64,000 bases of DNA from Nesterenkonia populi (GCF_007994735.1 NZ_VOIL01000001.1:1178001-1242000); one strand, 5' to 3'. Positions 1-9,742 are shown, counted from the stretch's first letter. Notes: generated by a model from the letters alone, not told the origin. Made by a program: numbers and translations.

Positions 1-44
1 TCGGGATGCCCAGCATGCGCCCGGCCGGCAGCATCCAGGTCTGA
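1..44 (+). CDS. C-terminal fragment of an upstream gene, possibly miaB
   Basis: One frame is open from the left edge and ends at TGA 42-44 with the residues GMPSMRPAGSIQV, nine bases before the miaA start. In actinobacteria miaB (tRNA methylthiotransferase) is often directly upstream of miaA, so this may be its C-terminus. Thirteen residues cannot prove identity; the call rests on position and on the tight spacing. Confidence 0.35.
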   Translation, partial: GMPSMRPAGSIQV

Positions 45-52
45 AGCAGCCT

Positions 53-982
53 GTGACCGCGCCTCTGATCACCGTCGTGGGCCCCACCGCCTCAGGGAAG
101 TCCGGTCTCGCCGTAGAGCTCGCCGAACAGCTCACGGCCGAGGGTGCCCCCGGCGAGGTGATCAACGCCGACTCCATGCAGTTCTACCGCGGCATGGACA
201 TCGGCACCGCAAAAGTCACCGCCGAAGAGACGCGAGGGGTGCCCCACCACCTCTTCGACATCCTCAGCATCACCGAAGAGGCCGCCGCCTCCGAGTACCA
301 GCCGCAGGCCCGGCAGAAGATCGCAGAGATTCGAGCGCGAGGGAAGACCCCCATCCTCGTGGGCGGGTCCGGGCTCTACGTGCGCGCCGCCATCGACATC
401 ATCGACTTCCCGCCCGCCGACGCCCAGGTCCGTGCCCAGCTGGAACGCGAGCTCGCAGAGCAGGGGAGCGAAACGCTTCGTCAGGAGCTGCGCACCAAGG
501 ACCCCGACTCTGAGGCGGTCATCCGGGACGACCGCCGCCTCATCCGGGCCCTTGAGGTCGTGAGGATCACCGGCGGCACCTTCACCGCCTTCATGCCGGA
601 GCACCGCTGCGAGCCCTCCGTGGAGCCGGTGGTACAGATCGGCACGCATGTCGAAAGGCCTGTGCTGCGGGAACGGATCGAGCAGCGGGTCCATCAGATG
701 GTCGAGCACGGCCTGCTCGAGGAGGTCCGTGCCCTCGAGGCCCAGGGGCTCCGGGAAGGAAAGACCGCCTCACGCGCCATCGGCTACCAGCAGTTCCTCA
801 GCGTCCTGGACGGCCGGCACACCCACGAGGAGGCCGTGGAGCAGACCATCAACGCCACCCGGAAGCTCGCTCGCCGCCAGGACACCTGGTTCCGCGCCGA
901 CCGGCGCATCACCTGGATCCCCGCCCTGGAGCGCGATGCCGCAGATCAGGCAATGGAAGTCATCGCCGCCGCCCATGGTTAG
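53..982 (+). CDS. miaA: tRNA dimethylallyltransferase MiaA
   Basis: MiaA transfers a dimethylallyl group to N6 of A37 in tRNAs that read UNN codons; MiaB then acts on the product. The 309-residue protein has the family P-loop GPTASGKS at residues 10-17 and the DMAPP-site motif INADSMQFYRGMDIGTAK around residues 38-54. Its C-terminal GYQQF and RKLARRQDTWFR segments are also typical. Length is normal. The GTG start at 53 places the P-loop where the family has it. It is followed by dapF after 8 bases, so the two are probably cotranscribed. Confidence 0.95.
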   Translation: MTAPLITVVGPTASGKSGLAVELAEQLTAEGAPGEVINADSMQFYRGMDIGTAKVTAEETRGVPHHLFDILSITEEAAASEYQPQARQKIAEIRARGKTPILVGGSGLYVRAAIDIIDFPPADAQVRAQLERELAEQGSETLRQELRTKDPDSEAVIRDDRRLIRALEVVRITGGTFTAFMPEHRCEPSVEPVVQIGTHVERPVLRERIEQRVHQMVEHGLLEEVRALEAQGLREGKTASRAIGYQQFLSVLDGRHTHEEAVEQTINATRKLARRQDTWFRADRRITWIPALERDAADQAMEVIAAAHG

Positions 983-990
983 GTAGACGC

Positions 991-1902
991 ATGCAGTTCA
1001 CCAAGGCCCACGCCACCGGCAACGACTTCGTCCTCCTGGCCGACCCCGCCGGGCAGATGGACCTGGACGCCGGCTTCATCGCCGCATCCTGCGACCGGCA
1101 CCTCGGCGTCGGCGCCGACGGTCTGATCCGGGCGGTGCCCTCCCACTGGATGGCCAAGGGCCGCCGGCTGCTGGCCGAGCACGAGCTCGTCAGCACCGAC
1201 GAGGCGCCGGTCTGGTTCATGGACTACTACAACGGGGACGGCTCGGTCGCTGAGATGTGCGGCAACGGGGTCCGCGCCTTCGTCCACTTCCTCGCCGCGG
1301 AGGGCCTCGCGGAGCTCGCTGAGGGGGAGGAGCTGCCGATCATGACACGCGCCGGGCTGCGCGCGGTCCGCCGGGTCCCGGAGGGCTACGCCGTGGGCAT
1401 GGGGGTCTGGTCCTTCATCGACCCGCAGATGGCCGCAGAGCAGGCCAGCGACTCACTGGTGAAAGCCTCCAGCCAGCATGAGCCGCGCCCCGCCCTAAGC
1501 ATCTCCATGGGCAACCCGCACACCGTCGTCGCGCTGCCGGACGAAGCCTCCCTTGAGCAGCTGAACCTGACCGAAGCGCCCACGGTGGAGCCGCTGCCGC
1601 CGCACGGCACCAACGTGGAGTTCGTAGTGCCCGGCAGCCCGCTGGTGCAGCACGGCGTCGGCCAGGTGCGGATGCGTGTGCATGAGCGCGGGTCGGGGGA
1701 GACCCTGTCCTGCGGCACCGGTGCCTGCGCAGCTGCGGCTGCCACGCGGGTGTGGGTCGCTGACGACGCAGTGGACACCTGGAAGGTCGCCGTCCCCGGC
1801 GGAGAGGTCACGGTGAGCTTCGCCGCCCGGGAGGACGGCGCCGAGGAGGTCACTCTCGCCGGCCCGGCCACCATTGTCTTCACCGGAGAGCTGGTCCCCT
1901 AG
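991..1902 (+). CDS. dapF: Diaminopimelate epimerase
   Basis: DapF interconverts LL- and meso-diaminopimelate in lysine and peptidoglycan synthesis. The two-base cysteine mechanism is visible: Cys90 in MCGNGVR and Cys241 in SCGTGACA. The family signatures ATGNDFV near the N-terminus and GNPHTV around residue 174 are also present. At 303 residues it is slightly long because of an insertion around residues 50-73, before [10 protein letters not shown]. It lies between miaA and a UbiB kinase gene with only a few bases on each side. Confidence 0.95.
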   Translation: MQFTKAHATGNDFVLLADPAGQMDLDAGFIAASCDRHLGVGADGLIRAVPSHWMAKGRRLLAEHELVSTDEAPVWFMDYYNGDGSVAEMCGNGVRAFVHFLAAEGLAELAEGEELPIMTRAGLRAVRRVPEGYAVGMGVWSFIDPQMAAEQASDSLVKASSQHEPRPALSISMGNPHTVVALPDEASLEQLNLTEAPTVEPLPPHGTNVEFVVPGSPLVQHGVGQVRMRVHERGSGETLSCGTGACAAAAATRVWVADDAVDTWKVAVPGGEVTVSFAAREDGAEEVTLAGPATIVFTGELVP

Positions 1903-1907
1903 AGCCT

Positions 1908-3863
1908 ATGGAGATCCCCGCCCTGATCCTTGCCGCACTGCTGCTCACCGCAGGCCTGGTGGGCTCTGCGCGGCGCGCGCTCGGCACCAAGACCGGACTG
2001 GGCCGCACCATCGTCTCCTCGGTGCTGGCTGTGGCGAGCCTCTGGCCGCTGGGCCTGCTCTTCGCCCGCCCCCTGGGGCTGGTGGACGCGGACGGCGCGT
2101 GGGACGCCGGCGGTCCCTCCCTGCTGGCCGCAGTGCTGCTGGCGCTGCTATGGATCCAGGTGGCCTCCGTCCTGATTCTGGTGACCCTGGAAGCATTGGC
2201 TCCGACCGCCTCGGTGCCCTCGCTTCCCCATCTGATCCGCAGCACCTACGCGCGCGCCCGGCGGGCCCGCCGGATCGCCCAGCTGGCCAAGATCGCCTCC
2301 TCCTCCGGGCTGACCAGGGTCCTGCGCACCGGCCCCGCCCACCAAGGCTTCGCCGACGCGCTGGTCACGGCGATCAACCGGTCCGGGGTGACATTCGTCA
2401 AACTCGGCCAGCTGCTCGCCACCAGGCAGGACCTGCTCCCGGACAGCGTCACCGACGCACTCTCATCCCTGCAGTCCCACGCCTCCCCGGTCCCGCTCGA
2501 GCAGGTCCGCAAAGTCATCCGCGACGAGCTGGGGGCAGAGCCGGAGGAGATCTTCGCCAGCTTCACGCCCGAGCCGATGGCCGCCGCCTCGGTCGCCCAG
2601 ATCCACGCCGCCCGCACCCATGACGGCCGCGAGGTGGCGGTCAAAGTTCAGCGGCCGGCTGCCAGGGCCCAGGTCCGGGACGACATCGCGGTGCTGCAGC
2701 ACGCCGCGGAGATCGCCGAGCAGCGGTTCGAATGGGCCCGCAGCATGCACCTGACCAGCCTCGTCCACGAGCTGATGGACACCATCCGCCAAGAGCTGGA
2801 CTACCGGCAGGAGCTGACCAACACCCGGGCGCTGGAGCACGCGCTGAAGGACATTGACCAGATCGGCACCCCCGAGCCCATCGCGGAGCTCACCACCTCG
2901 AAGGTCCTGGTGGCCACCCGACTGGCCGGCCTCCCCCTCAGCGAGGCGCGGGAGAGGATCGTCACCCTGGATGAGGACCTGCGTGACCAGCTCGCCGACG
3001 ACTTGGTCGCCGCCCTGATCGAGGGCATCTTCATCAAAGGGATCTTTCACGCGGACCTGCACCCCGGCAACATCATGCTGCTCGACAGCCAGGAGCTGGG
3101 ACTGCTGGACTTCGGGTCCATCGGGGTGCTGGACTCCGAGGCTCGGCAGGTGCTCGCCACCCTCATATACGGAATCGTCCACGACGACGCCGTGACCGCC
3201 ACCAACGCCTTCGTGCTCGGCTTCGACGTGCCGGAGGAGCTCGACCACACCCAGCTGCAGCGCGACATCGGCCGAGAGATCGCCCTGGTGCAGGGCACCC
3301 ACGACCTCGACGCCGGCCTCTTCGCCCGGCTCTTCGAGCTCGCCCGCACCCACGGAGTCGGGATCCCCGGCGGGGTGACAGCCGCGTTCCGCAGCCTCGC
3401 CGCCGTCGAATCCTCCCTGCTGCTGCTCAACCCCCGGATGTCCCTGCTGGAGGCCGCCCGGACCCGCCTGGGCACCATCATGCGGCGCCTGAACTCGCCC
3501 GGCCGGCTCGCCTCCCAGGCGATCGGCAGCTCGGCGGTCTCCACCGCGGTCGCCCGACGCATGCCGATGCGGGTCGAGGAAGTCAGCTCCGCGCTCGCCG
3601 AGGGGCGGCTCACAGTGGACGCCCGGCCCTTCGCCAGCAGTGACGACCGCACCTGGGTCCGGGGCCTGGTGGATGACGCAATCGGCGCGGTCATCGCCGT
3701 CGCCGGCCTGCTGGTCGCCGCCCTGCTGATCACCCGGGAGGGCGGTCCCGAGCTGGTCGGAGCCCTCAGCCTCTATGAGATCCTCGGGATCGGCTTCGCC
3801 TTCGGCGGCAGCGTCCTGGCCCTGCGCTCCGTCATCCGGATCTTCCAACGCTCCACCTCCTGA
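1908..3863 (+). CDS. AarF/UbiB (ABC1) family atypical kinase, membrane anchored
   Basis: This is a 651-residue ABC1/UbiB protein-kinase-like ATPase. Family hallmarks in order are the KxGQ motif in [15 protein letters not shown] (about residue 164), the Ala-rich loop [11 protein letters not shown], the VKVQRP lysine, HADLHPGN (about 381) and LLDFGSIG (about 401). Hydrophobic segments occur near the N-terminus (about residues 1-20 and 30-90) and as two C-terminal helices (about 595-645). Family members support isoprenoid-quinone or lipid metabolism; the substrate cannot be told from sequence. It starts 5 bases after dapF and probably ends this operon. Confidence 0.85.
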   Translation: MEIPALILAALLLTAGLVGSARRALGTKTGLGRTIVSSVLAVASLWPLGLLFARPLGLVDADGAWDAGGPSLLAAVLLALLWIQVASVLILVTLEALAPTASVPSLPHLIRSTYARARRARRIAQLAKIASSSGLTRVLRTGPAHQGFADALVTAINRSGVTFVKLGQLLATRQDLLPDSVTDALSSLQSHASPVPLEQVRKVIRDELGAEPEEIFASFTPEPMAAASVAQIHAARTHDGREVAVKVQRPAARAQVRDDIAVLQHAAEIAEQRFEWARSMHLTSLVHELMDTIRQELDYRQELTNTRALEHALKDIDQIGTPEPIAELTTSKVLVATRLAGLPLSEARERIVTLDEDLRDQLADDLVAALIEGIFIKGIFHADLHPGNIMLLDSQELGLLDFGSIGVLDSEARQVLATLIYGIVHDDAVTATNAFVLGFDVPEELDHTQLQRDIGREIALVQGTHDLDAGLFARLFELARTHGVGIPGGVTAAFRSLAAVESSLLLLNPRMSLLEAARTRLGTIMRRLNSPGRLASQAIGSSAVSTAVARRMPMRVEEVSSALAEGRLTVDARPFASSDDRTWVRGLVDDAIGAVIAVAGLLVAALLITREGGPELVGALSLYEILGIGFAFGGSVLALRSVIRIFQRSTS

Positions 3864-3869
3864 TCCCCC

Positions 3870-3882
3870 GGGCCGTTGGCCC
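3870..3882. terminator. Weak hairpin between convergent genes
   Basis: GGGCC-GTT-GGCCC lies just after the UbiB stop, in the 72-base gap between convergent genes. There is no T-run, so termination is only suggested by position. Confidence 0.25.
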
Positions 3883-3935
3883 GCGCGCCCTGTGCGGCCT
3901 GACACGGCCTGCGCGAAGAGACGCGTCGTGCCCGG

Positions 3936-5297
3936 CTATCGGGGAGAGGGGAAGAGCCGGCCGACGTCGGCGCCGAGGGTCCGCAGCGCCAGTGAGGTGA
4001 AGAGGACGGTCCCGGCGAGCAGAGTGCGGCGCCCCCTCAGGATCTCCTGGAGCTGGGCTGAGCCGGGGGCTTCATGCACCGCCTCCCCGAGGTCCTCCAG
4101 CCGGACCCACTCCCACCGCCAGGCCTCCCGGTCCGGGGTGCCGGTGTAGGCCCCGGGCAGCTCCACAAACCTGCGCTCGCCGCCGAAGGGGCCCAGCGTC
4201 CTGGTGAAGCCCTCCAGGTCCTTGCCCGGTGGCAAGCAGACCAGCACCTGGTCGACGTCGCCGAGCTCGCCCCGCGCAAAGTCCAGCCCCGAGGCCAGAC
4301 CCTCCCCGGAGACCGCCGAGTCGATCACGCAGCGCCCGCCCGGGACGTCGTGAACAGAGAGCCGCCCGGGATAGCTGACCGACCGCAGCAGAGCAGGCAG
4401 AGCCTCTCCTCGAATGGTGCTTTCGGGCTCGTCTTTCCCGCCCTCACGCATCATTGGAGGAGAAGAAGCATCCTCATGGCCCAGGATGCCCCTCGAAAGC
4501 TGCAGGGCGGCAGTGACGCCCGCAGCGGCGTTCTCGCGCTGGAACCCGGAGGGCAGGTGACAGACCAGGGAGCGGGCCTCGCTGCTGACTCGGAGCAGCG
4601 TCGTCGCGGCTCCAGCCTGCCGCACCGCTTCTTCCGCATCATCCGACTGCGCCAGGCTGACGCAGAACCGGGTCCGCTCGCTGATCACCCCGGTCTTGTC
4701 CCGGGCGACGTCTGCCACCGTCGGCCCCAGGAGATCGAGGTGCTCACCGAAGACCCGGGTGAGCACGACGCCGTCCAGCGGCCAGTGGGAGAGATCGTCC
4801 GAGGCCCCGCCGATCCCAGCCTCCACCACGGCCGCCTCCGTCCCGGCCTCCTCGAAGATCAGCATTCCCATCAGCAGGAAGAGGCCCGTGGGTGCGAGGT
4901 ACCCGGACTCGGCGGTCGCTTCGGGCAGCTTCCGGCGGGCCTCCTCAAGGCGCAGCAGCGCCCGACGCCGGGTGCTCTCCTCCACCACGCGCCCGTCGAT
5001 CCGGATGCGGTCAGCGTTGCTGAGGATTCCCGGGCTCATCACTGTTCCCACGTGGTGGCCCAGTCCGGCCAGCGCGGCGGAGGCGTATGCGCTCGCGGTG
5101 CCTTTGCCCTTGGACCCGACGACTCCGATGACCGGGTGCTGCACCAGGCCGGGGTCATACCGCAGCACGCGCATCAGCTGCCGGGTCCGCCCCAGCGACC
5201 GGGAGGAGACGGCCCGCAGCCGTCCCCACTCGGCGAACACCACCGCTTCCTCCAGGTCAGGGAAGGGCAGCGCCTCAAGCGCGGCCAGGGGCCTCAT
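3936..5297 (-). CDS. FolC-like Mur ligase family protein
   Basis: The 453-residue protein resembles folylpolyglutamate/dihydrofolate synthase. It has the Mur-ligase P-loop GSKGKGT at residues 61-67, followed by TVMSPGILSNADRIRIDG (cf. SPHL...ERI in FolC). The central stretch GEHLDLLGPTVADVARDKTG matches the FolC metal-binding region. The usual DATN-type segment is altered to GGASDDLS. The ATG at 5297 overlaps the preceding methyltransferase stop by 4 bases (ATGA), which fixes the start although the frame stays open further upstream. Bona fide folC normally sits beside valS, so this may be a paralog with another amino-acid ligase role. Confidence 0.7.
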   Translation of the reverse strand: MRPLAALEALPFPDLEEAVVFAEWGRLRAVSSRSLGRTRQLMRVLRYDPGLVQHPVIGVVGSKGKGTASAYASAALAGLGHHVGTVMSPGILSNADRIRIDGRVVEESTRRRALLRLEEARRKLPEATAESGYLAPTGLFLLMGMLIFEEAGTEAAVVEAGIGGASDDLSHWPLDGVVLTRVFGEHLDLLGPTVADVARDKTGVISERTRFCVSLAQSDDAEEAVRQAGAATTLLRVSSEARSLVCHLPSGFQRENAAAGVTAALQLSRGILGHEDASSPPMMREGGKDEPESTIRGEALPALLRSVSYPGRLSVHDVPGGRCVIDSAVSGEGLASGLDFARGELGDVDQVLVCLPPGKDLEGFTRTLGPFGGERRFVELPGAYTGTPDREAWRWEWVRLEDLGEAVHEAPGSAQLQEILRGRRTLLAGTVLFTSLALRTLGADVGRLFPSPR

Positions 5298-5899
5298 CGC
5301 CGCACTCGCAGCAGACGGAAGCCCTTGTCCGTCTCGGGCCGGTCGACGTCGTACCGCTCGCCGAGGGTCGATGCCAGCCACTTCTGCAGCGAATCGGCTC
5401 CGAGGTTCTTCTGGACGACGAGCCAGCTCTCCCCGCCGTCGGCGAGGCGCGGCAGCCAGGTCAGCAGAATCTCGTGGAGCACAGCCTTGCCCACCCGGAT
5501 GGGCGGGTTGGACCAGATGGTGCTGAACCTGGTCTCCGGCGGCACATCCTCCGGTGCGGCGACCGTCACATTGTCCAGGCCCAGAGCCGCGGCGTTCTCC
5601 GCGCAGAGCTGCCGGGAGCGGTCGTTGACGTCGACCGCCCACACCCGCGCCTCGGGGGAGCGCATCGCCAGGGTCAGAGCGATGGGCCCCCATCCGCACC
5701 CTATGTCCAGCAGATCCCCGGCGGGGGGCGGATCCGGGACGTGCTTGAGCAGCACCGCGGTGCCCTTGTCCAGTCCGCCGGGGGAGAAGATCCCGCCCGC
5801 GGTGGAGACAGTGACCTCCCGCCCGTTGAGCACGATGCTGACCTGCTGACGCTCGAAGGGGCCTTCGGGGGAGGACGAGAAATAGTGCGCGGTGCTCAC
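5294..5899 (-). CDS. Class I SAM-dependent methyltransferase (RsmC/RlmG-like)
   Basis: This 201-residue protein has the Rossmann SAM motif LLDIGCGWGPIAL (residues 63-75), an acidic AVDVN after strand 2, and the N-methylating motif NPPI at 131-134. Those features are typical of small-domain RsmC/RlmG-like enzymes that methylate guanine N2 in rRNA. The HYFSSSPEGP opening also fits that group. The start is GTG at 5899. It is translationally coupled to the FolC-like gene and divergent from hflX. The exact target is unknown. Confidence 0.8.
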   Translation of the reverse strand: MSTAHYFSSSPEGPFERQQVSIVLNGREVTVSTAGGIFSPGGLDKGTAVLLKHVPDPPPAGDLLDIGCGWGPIALTLAMRSPEARVWAVDVNDRSRQLCAENAAALGLDNVTVAAPEDVPPETRFSTIWSNPPIRVGKAVLHEILLTWLPRLADGGESWLVVQKNLGADSLQKWLASTLGERYDVDRPETDKGFRLLRVRR

Positions 5900-5906
5900 G
5901 GGTTGC

Positions 5907-5912
5907 TAGAGT
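5907..5912 (+). promoter_or_regulatory. Candidate -10 element of a leaderless hflX leader transcript
   Basis: TAGAGT at 5907-5912 is followed 7 bases later by ATG at 5920. In actinobacteria this spacing typically puts the transcription start on the A of the ATG. No clear -35 is seen. Confidence 0.4.
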
Positions 5913-5919
5913 AGTACGT

Positions 5920-5964
5920 ATGAAGATCTGGGCTCGTACTGCTTTCATCCGCCTTCGCGGCTGA
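5920..5964 (+). CDS. Putative 14-residue leader peptide upstream of hflX
   Basis: The ORF encodes MKIWARTAFIRLRG and stops with TGA 85 bases before hflX. A -10-like TAGAGT ends 7 bases upstream of its ATG, so it could be translated from a leaderless mRNA. Right after the stop, GCTGAA and TTCAGC can form a hairpin (about 5960-5980), and the 3' end of the ORF itself contains CCGC/GCGG. An antibiotic-sensing leader ORF controlling an HflX-type GTPase is known from Listeria hflXr. Function here is inference from architecture. Confidence 0.4.
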   Translation: MKIWARTAFIRLRG

Positions 5965-6048
5965 ACTGCGCTTTTCAGCACCCTGCTCCCGCCCGGCGCC
6001 GTCGGCTGCGGTTGAGCGTCACGCCCAGAGAACTTCCCAAGGACTTTC

Positions 6049-7650
6049 ATGACTGAACAGAACAATCACCCCACTGACGCGTCCATCGATGAGACCATCG
6101 CCCGCATCCTGGCGGCCGATGACGCCTCCCGAGAGACCGAAGCCGCTACCTTCAACCAGGCTGAGTCGGACGCCGAGACCGCCCAGGCCAACCGTGACTC
6201 CCTGCGCCGTTCAGTGCTGGACGGCCGCGCCCGGGAGCTCGCCGACATCAGCGAGCACACTGAGCACGACGGCGACCAGTTCGACCTGGTCGAGCGCCGG
6301 AGCCTGCGCCGAGTCGAGGGGCTGTCCACCGAGCTGGAGGACATCACCGAGGTCGAGTATCGCCAGCTGCGCCTGGAGCGCGTGGTCCTGGCGGGCCTCT
6401 ACTCCGGCAGCAGCACCGCGGAGGCAGAGCACTCCCTGCGGGAGCTGGCCGCCCTCGCGGAGACTGCCGGCTCCACGGTGCTGGACGGCTTCCTGCAGCG
6501 GCGCGCGACCCCGGACCCGGGAACCTTCTTCGGCTCCGGCAAGGCGGAGGAGATGCGTGCCGCGGTCGCTGAGCTGGGCGCGGACACCGTCGTCGTCGAC
6601 TCCGAGCTGGCCCCGTCCCAGCGGCGCGGCCTGGAGGACATCGTCAAGGTCAAGGTGATCGACCGCACCGGCCTGATCCTGGACATCTTCGCCCAGCACG
6701 CCAAGTCCCGGGAGGGCAAGGCGCAGGTGGAGCTGGCCCAGCTGGAGTACCTGCTGCCGCGTCTGCGCGGCTGGGGCGAATCGATGTCCCGGCAGGCCGG
6801 CGGTCAGGCCGGCGCCGGCGGGGCCGGAATGGGCTCCCGCGGCCCCGGCGAGACCAAGATCGAGCTGGACCGGCGTCGCATCAACCAGCGGATGGCGAAG
6901 CTGCGCCGAGAGATCAGGAGCATGAAGCCGGCCCGGGAGGCCAAGCGCGCCAACCGAAAGCGCAACGCTGTGCCGTCGGTCGCGATCGCCGGGTACACCA
7001 ATGCCGGGAAGTCCAGCCTGCTCAACCGCCTCACCGACGCCGGTGTGCTGGTGGAGAATGCGCTGTTCGCCACCTTGGACCCCACCACCCGCAAGGCGGT
7101 CACCCCGGACGGGATCGGCTACACGCTCTCCGACACGGTCGGGTTCGTCCGGCAGCTGCCCACCCAGCTGGTGGAGGCGTTCCGCTCAACGCTGGAGGAG
7201 GTCGCCGAGGCCGACCTGATCCTGCACGTGGTGGACGCCTCCCACCCCGAGCCGGAGGGTCAGATCGCCGCGGTCCGCGCGGTCCTTGCCGAGGTGGACG
7301 CCCACGAGGTCGACGAGATCATCGTCCTGAACAAGGCCGACACCGCCGAGGACCACGTCATCGACCGGATCAGACGCCGTGAGCCGCATGTGGCGGTAGT
7401 CTCCGCGCACACCGGAATGGGCATCGAGGATCTCAAGCGGCGGATCGCCGACTCGATCCCGCGCCCGAACATTGAGATGCACCTGCTGGTGCCCTATTCC
7501 GAGGGGGACGTGGTCGCCCGACTGCACGCCGCGGACGCGGAGATCCTGCACACCGATTACCAGGAGGGCGGCACCCGCCTGCAGGTCAGGGTGCGCGGCC
7601 CGCTGGCTGCCGAGCTGCAGCAGTACCGGGTGCAGGACGACGCCGCATGA
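6049..7650 (+). CDS. hflX: GTPase HflX
   Basis: HflX binds ribosomes and splits stalled 70S particles; in mycobacteria and Listeria it is linked to heat or macrolide stress. The 533-residue protein has the N-terminal HflX domain (GTFFGSGKAEE), the GPGETKIELDRRRI helical motif, and a G domain with GYTNAGKSS (about 314-322), DTVGF (about 362) and NKAD (about 428). An N-terminal extension of roughly 75 residues precedes the conserved part, as in many actinobacterial homologs. It overlaps the next helicase gene by 4 bases. Confidence 0.93.
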   Translation: MTEQNNHPTDASIDETIARILAADDASRETEAATFNQAESDAETAQANRDSLRRSVLDGRARELADISEHTEHDGDQFDLVERRSLRRVEGLSTELEDITEVEYRQLRLERVVLAGLYSGSSTAEAEHSLRELAALAETAGSTVLDGFLQRRATPDPGTFFGSGKAEEMRAAVAELGADTVVVDSELAPSQRRGLEDIVKVKVIDRTGLILDIFAQHAKSREGKAQVELAQLEYLLPRLRGWGESMSRQAGGQAGAGGAGMGSRGPGETKIELDRRRINQRMAKLRREIRSMKPAREAKRANRKRNAVPSVAIAGYTNAGKSSLLNRLTDAGVLVENALFATLDPTTRKAVTPDGIGYTLSDTVGFVRQLPTQLVEAFRSTLEEVAEADLILHVVDASHPEPEGQIAAVRAVLAEVDAHEVDEIIVLNKADTAEDHVIDRIRRREPHVAVVSAHTGMGIEDLKRRIADSIPRPNIEMHLLVPYSEGDVVARLHAADAEILHTDYQEGGTRLQVRVRGPLAAELQQYRVQDDAA

Positions 7651-9707
7651 GCCGGACGGCGGCGGATGCCCCCGCGGCGGGCAGGGAGGCGCAGCAGCTG
7701 CTGAGCACCGCCGTGGAGGCGTTCGGGGGCACCCGCCGCGAGGGTCAGGAGGAGATGGCCCGCCGGGTGGCCGGGGCCCTGGACCGGGGCAAGCACCTGC
7801 TGGTGCAGGCCGGCACCGGCACCGGCAAGTCGCTGGCCTACTTGGTGCCCGCCGTCGCCCATGCTGTGCAGGCGGAGAAGCCGGTGATCGTCTCCACGGC
7901 GACCCTCGCCCTGCAGGCGCAGATCATGGGTCGGGACCTCCCGCGCCTGCTGGAGAGCCTCGAACCAGAGCTGGAGCGCCCGGTGGAGGTGGCCCTGGTG
8001 AAGGGTCGCGCGAACTACCTGTGCAAGCAGAAGCTCGCCGGAGGCTTCCCCGAGGGGGACGACGACGCTGAGGCGCTGTTCTCCGTCGCGGCTGAGCCCA
8101 GCGGGGGCGTGACGACCTATGAGCCCACCTCCAAGCTGGGCAAGCAGGTGGTGATGCTGCGCGAATGGGCGGAGAAGACGGAGACCGGCGACCGCGACGA
8201 CCTGCCCGAAGGGGTCACCGACCAGGCATGGCGGCAGGTTTCCGTCAACGCGGTGGACTGCCTGGGCCGGAAGTGCCCGATGGTGGAGGAGTGCTTCACG
8301 GAGCAGGCCAGGGCCCAGGCCGCTGACTCCGACATTGTGGTCACCAACCATGCGATGCTGGCCATCGACGCCTTCGAGGGCCTGGAAGTCCTGCCGGAGC
8401 ATGACGCCGTGATCATCGATGAGGGGCACGAGCTCGCTGAGCGGGTGACTTCTGCAGTGACGGTGCACCTCTCGGCGGCCATGATCCAGGCCGCGGCCTC
8501 CTCGGCCCGCCGGCACACGGCGATCCGGGTGGAGCCGCTGCAGGACGCCGCGGCTGCGGTGGGCGCCGCCTTCGACGGGATCGAGGACGGACTGCTGAAC
8601 AAGACGCCCGGCAAGCCGACGGGGCTCCGCGAGCGGCAGCTCTCCGCGGTCCAGGCCGCCCGTGACGCCGCCAAGACCGCCCTCTCCGACTCCAAGCCCG
8701 CGGGGGACAGCACCGCCGGCGAGGCTGAGGCCGGAAGGACTGCCGCACGTGCCCGGCTTCAGGCGGTCTACGACGTCGCCAACCGCATCCTCCAGGCCGA
8801 CGAGACGCCCGACGTCGTCTGGCTCACCCGGCCCGGAACCTTCACCCCCGGCCAGGGCTACACCCCGGCGGACCCGACCGAGCCGCCGCTGATCTACGTG
8901 GCGCCCACCACGGTGGCCGAACGTCTGCGGGAGGGGCTCTTCGGCACGCGCACGGTGGTGCTGACCTCCGCGACGCTGGCGGTGGGAGGCAGCTTCGACC
9001 CTGTGGCCGGGCAGCTGGGGCTCTCCGGCCCGAAGGCTCCGGGCTGGGATGCGGCGGATGTCGGCAGCCCGTTCGACTACCCCAAGCAGGGAATGCTGTA
9101 CGTGGCCAAGCATCTGCCGGCCCCCTCGCTGAATACTCAGCACGCCCAGAGGGAGGAGCTGGGCCGGCTCATCGAAGCGTCCAAGGGTGCGACGCTGGCC
9201 CTCTTCTCCTCCCGCCGAGCCGCGGAGGAGGCCGCGGCGCAGCTCCGGGAGCAGCTGGACGTGCCGATCCTCTGCCAGGGCGATGCGACGATGTCTGCCC
9301 TGGTGCGAGAGTTCGCAGAGGACCAGGAGACATGCCTGTTCGGGACGATGTCTCTCTGGCAGGGGGTGGACGTTCCGGGGGAGTCCTGCCGCCTGGTGGC
9401 GATCGACCGGATCCCGTTCCCGCGCCCGGACGACCCGCTGATGAACGCTCGGAGCCAGGAGGTCGCACGGTCCGGCGGCAACGGGTTCATGGCGGTCTCC
9501 GCGGCGCACGCCGCGGTGCGCCTGGCGCAGGGCGCGGGGCGGCTGATCCGCACGCAGGAGGACCGGGGAGTGCTGGCGGTGCTCGATTCCCGGCTGGCCA
9601 CCAAGCAGTACGGCAGCTACCTCAAGCAGTCCATGCCTGACTTCTGGGCCACCACCGACAGCAGTGTGGCGCAGGGCGCCCTCCGTCGGCTGTCCGGCTC
9701 AGGCTAG
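7647..9707 (+). CDS. DinG/XPD-like ATP-dependent DNA helicase
   Basis: This 686-residue superfamily 2 helicase belongs to the DinG/YoaA group. Walker A is QAGTGTGKS (residues 54-62) and the DEAH-box variant is DEGH (in VIIDEGHEL). The C-terminal motifs SLWQGVDVPGES and QGAGRLIRT are present. Cysteines in NYLCK, DCLGRKCP and VEECF have the arrangement that holds the 4Fe-4S cluster of these enzymes. Related proteins unwind damaged or forked DNA. The ATGA overlap with hflX sets the start. The divergently regulated lexA lies downstream, convergent to it. Confidence 0.9.
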   Translation: MSRTAADAPAAGREAQQLLSTAVEAFGGTRREGQEEMARRVAGALDRGKHLLVQAGTGTGKSLAYLVPAVAHAVQAEKPVIVSTATLALQAQIMGRDLPRLLESLEPELERPVEVALVKGRANYLCKQKLAGGFPEGDDDAEALFSVAAEPSGGVTTYEPTSKLGKQVVMLREWAEKTETGDRDDLPEGVTDQAWRQVSVNAVDCLGRKCPMVEECFTEQARAQAADSDIVVTNHAMLAIDAFEGLEVLPEHDAVIIDEGHELAERVTSAVTVHLSAAMIQAAASSARRHTAIRVEPLQDAAAAVGAAFDGIEDGLLNKTPGKPTGLRERQLSAVQAARDAAKTALSDSKPAGDSTAGEAEAGRTAARARLQAVYDVANRILQADETPDVVWLTRPGTFTPGQGYTPADPTEPPLIYVAPTTVAERLREGLFGTRTVVLTSATLAVGGSFDPVAGQLGLSGPKAPGWDAADVGSPFDYPKQGMLYVAKHLPAPSLNTQHAQREELGRLIEASKGATLALFSSRRAAEEAAAQLREQLDVPILCQGDATMSALVREFAEDQETCLFGTMSLWQGVDVPGESCRLVAIDRIPFPRPDDPLMNARSQEVARSGGNGFMAVSAAHAAVRLAQGAGRLIRTQEDRGVLAVLDSRLATKQYGSYLKQSMPDFWATTDSSVAQGALRRLSGSG

Positions 9708-9742
9708 CCTCCGTTCGGGCTGCGGAGCCGAGTGCATCGCCC

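Noticed and set aside
2463..3905. 480-codon minus-strand frame opposite the UbiB gene
   Set aside because: Composition is Gly/Asp/Gln/His-biased shadow sequence and the UbiB kinase motifs are clear on the plus strand.
4074..5849. 591-codon plus-strand frame over the FolC-like and methyltransferase genes
   Set aside because: Both minus-strand genes show real motifs and an ATGA junction inside this region.
7557..9509. 650-codon minus-strand frame opposite the DinG-like helicase
   Set aside because: No recognizable family, and the opposite strand carries all helicase motifs.
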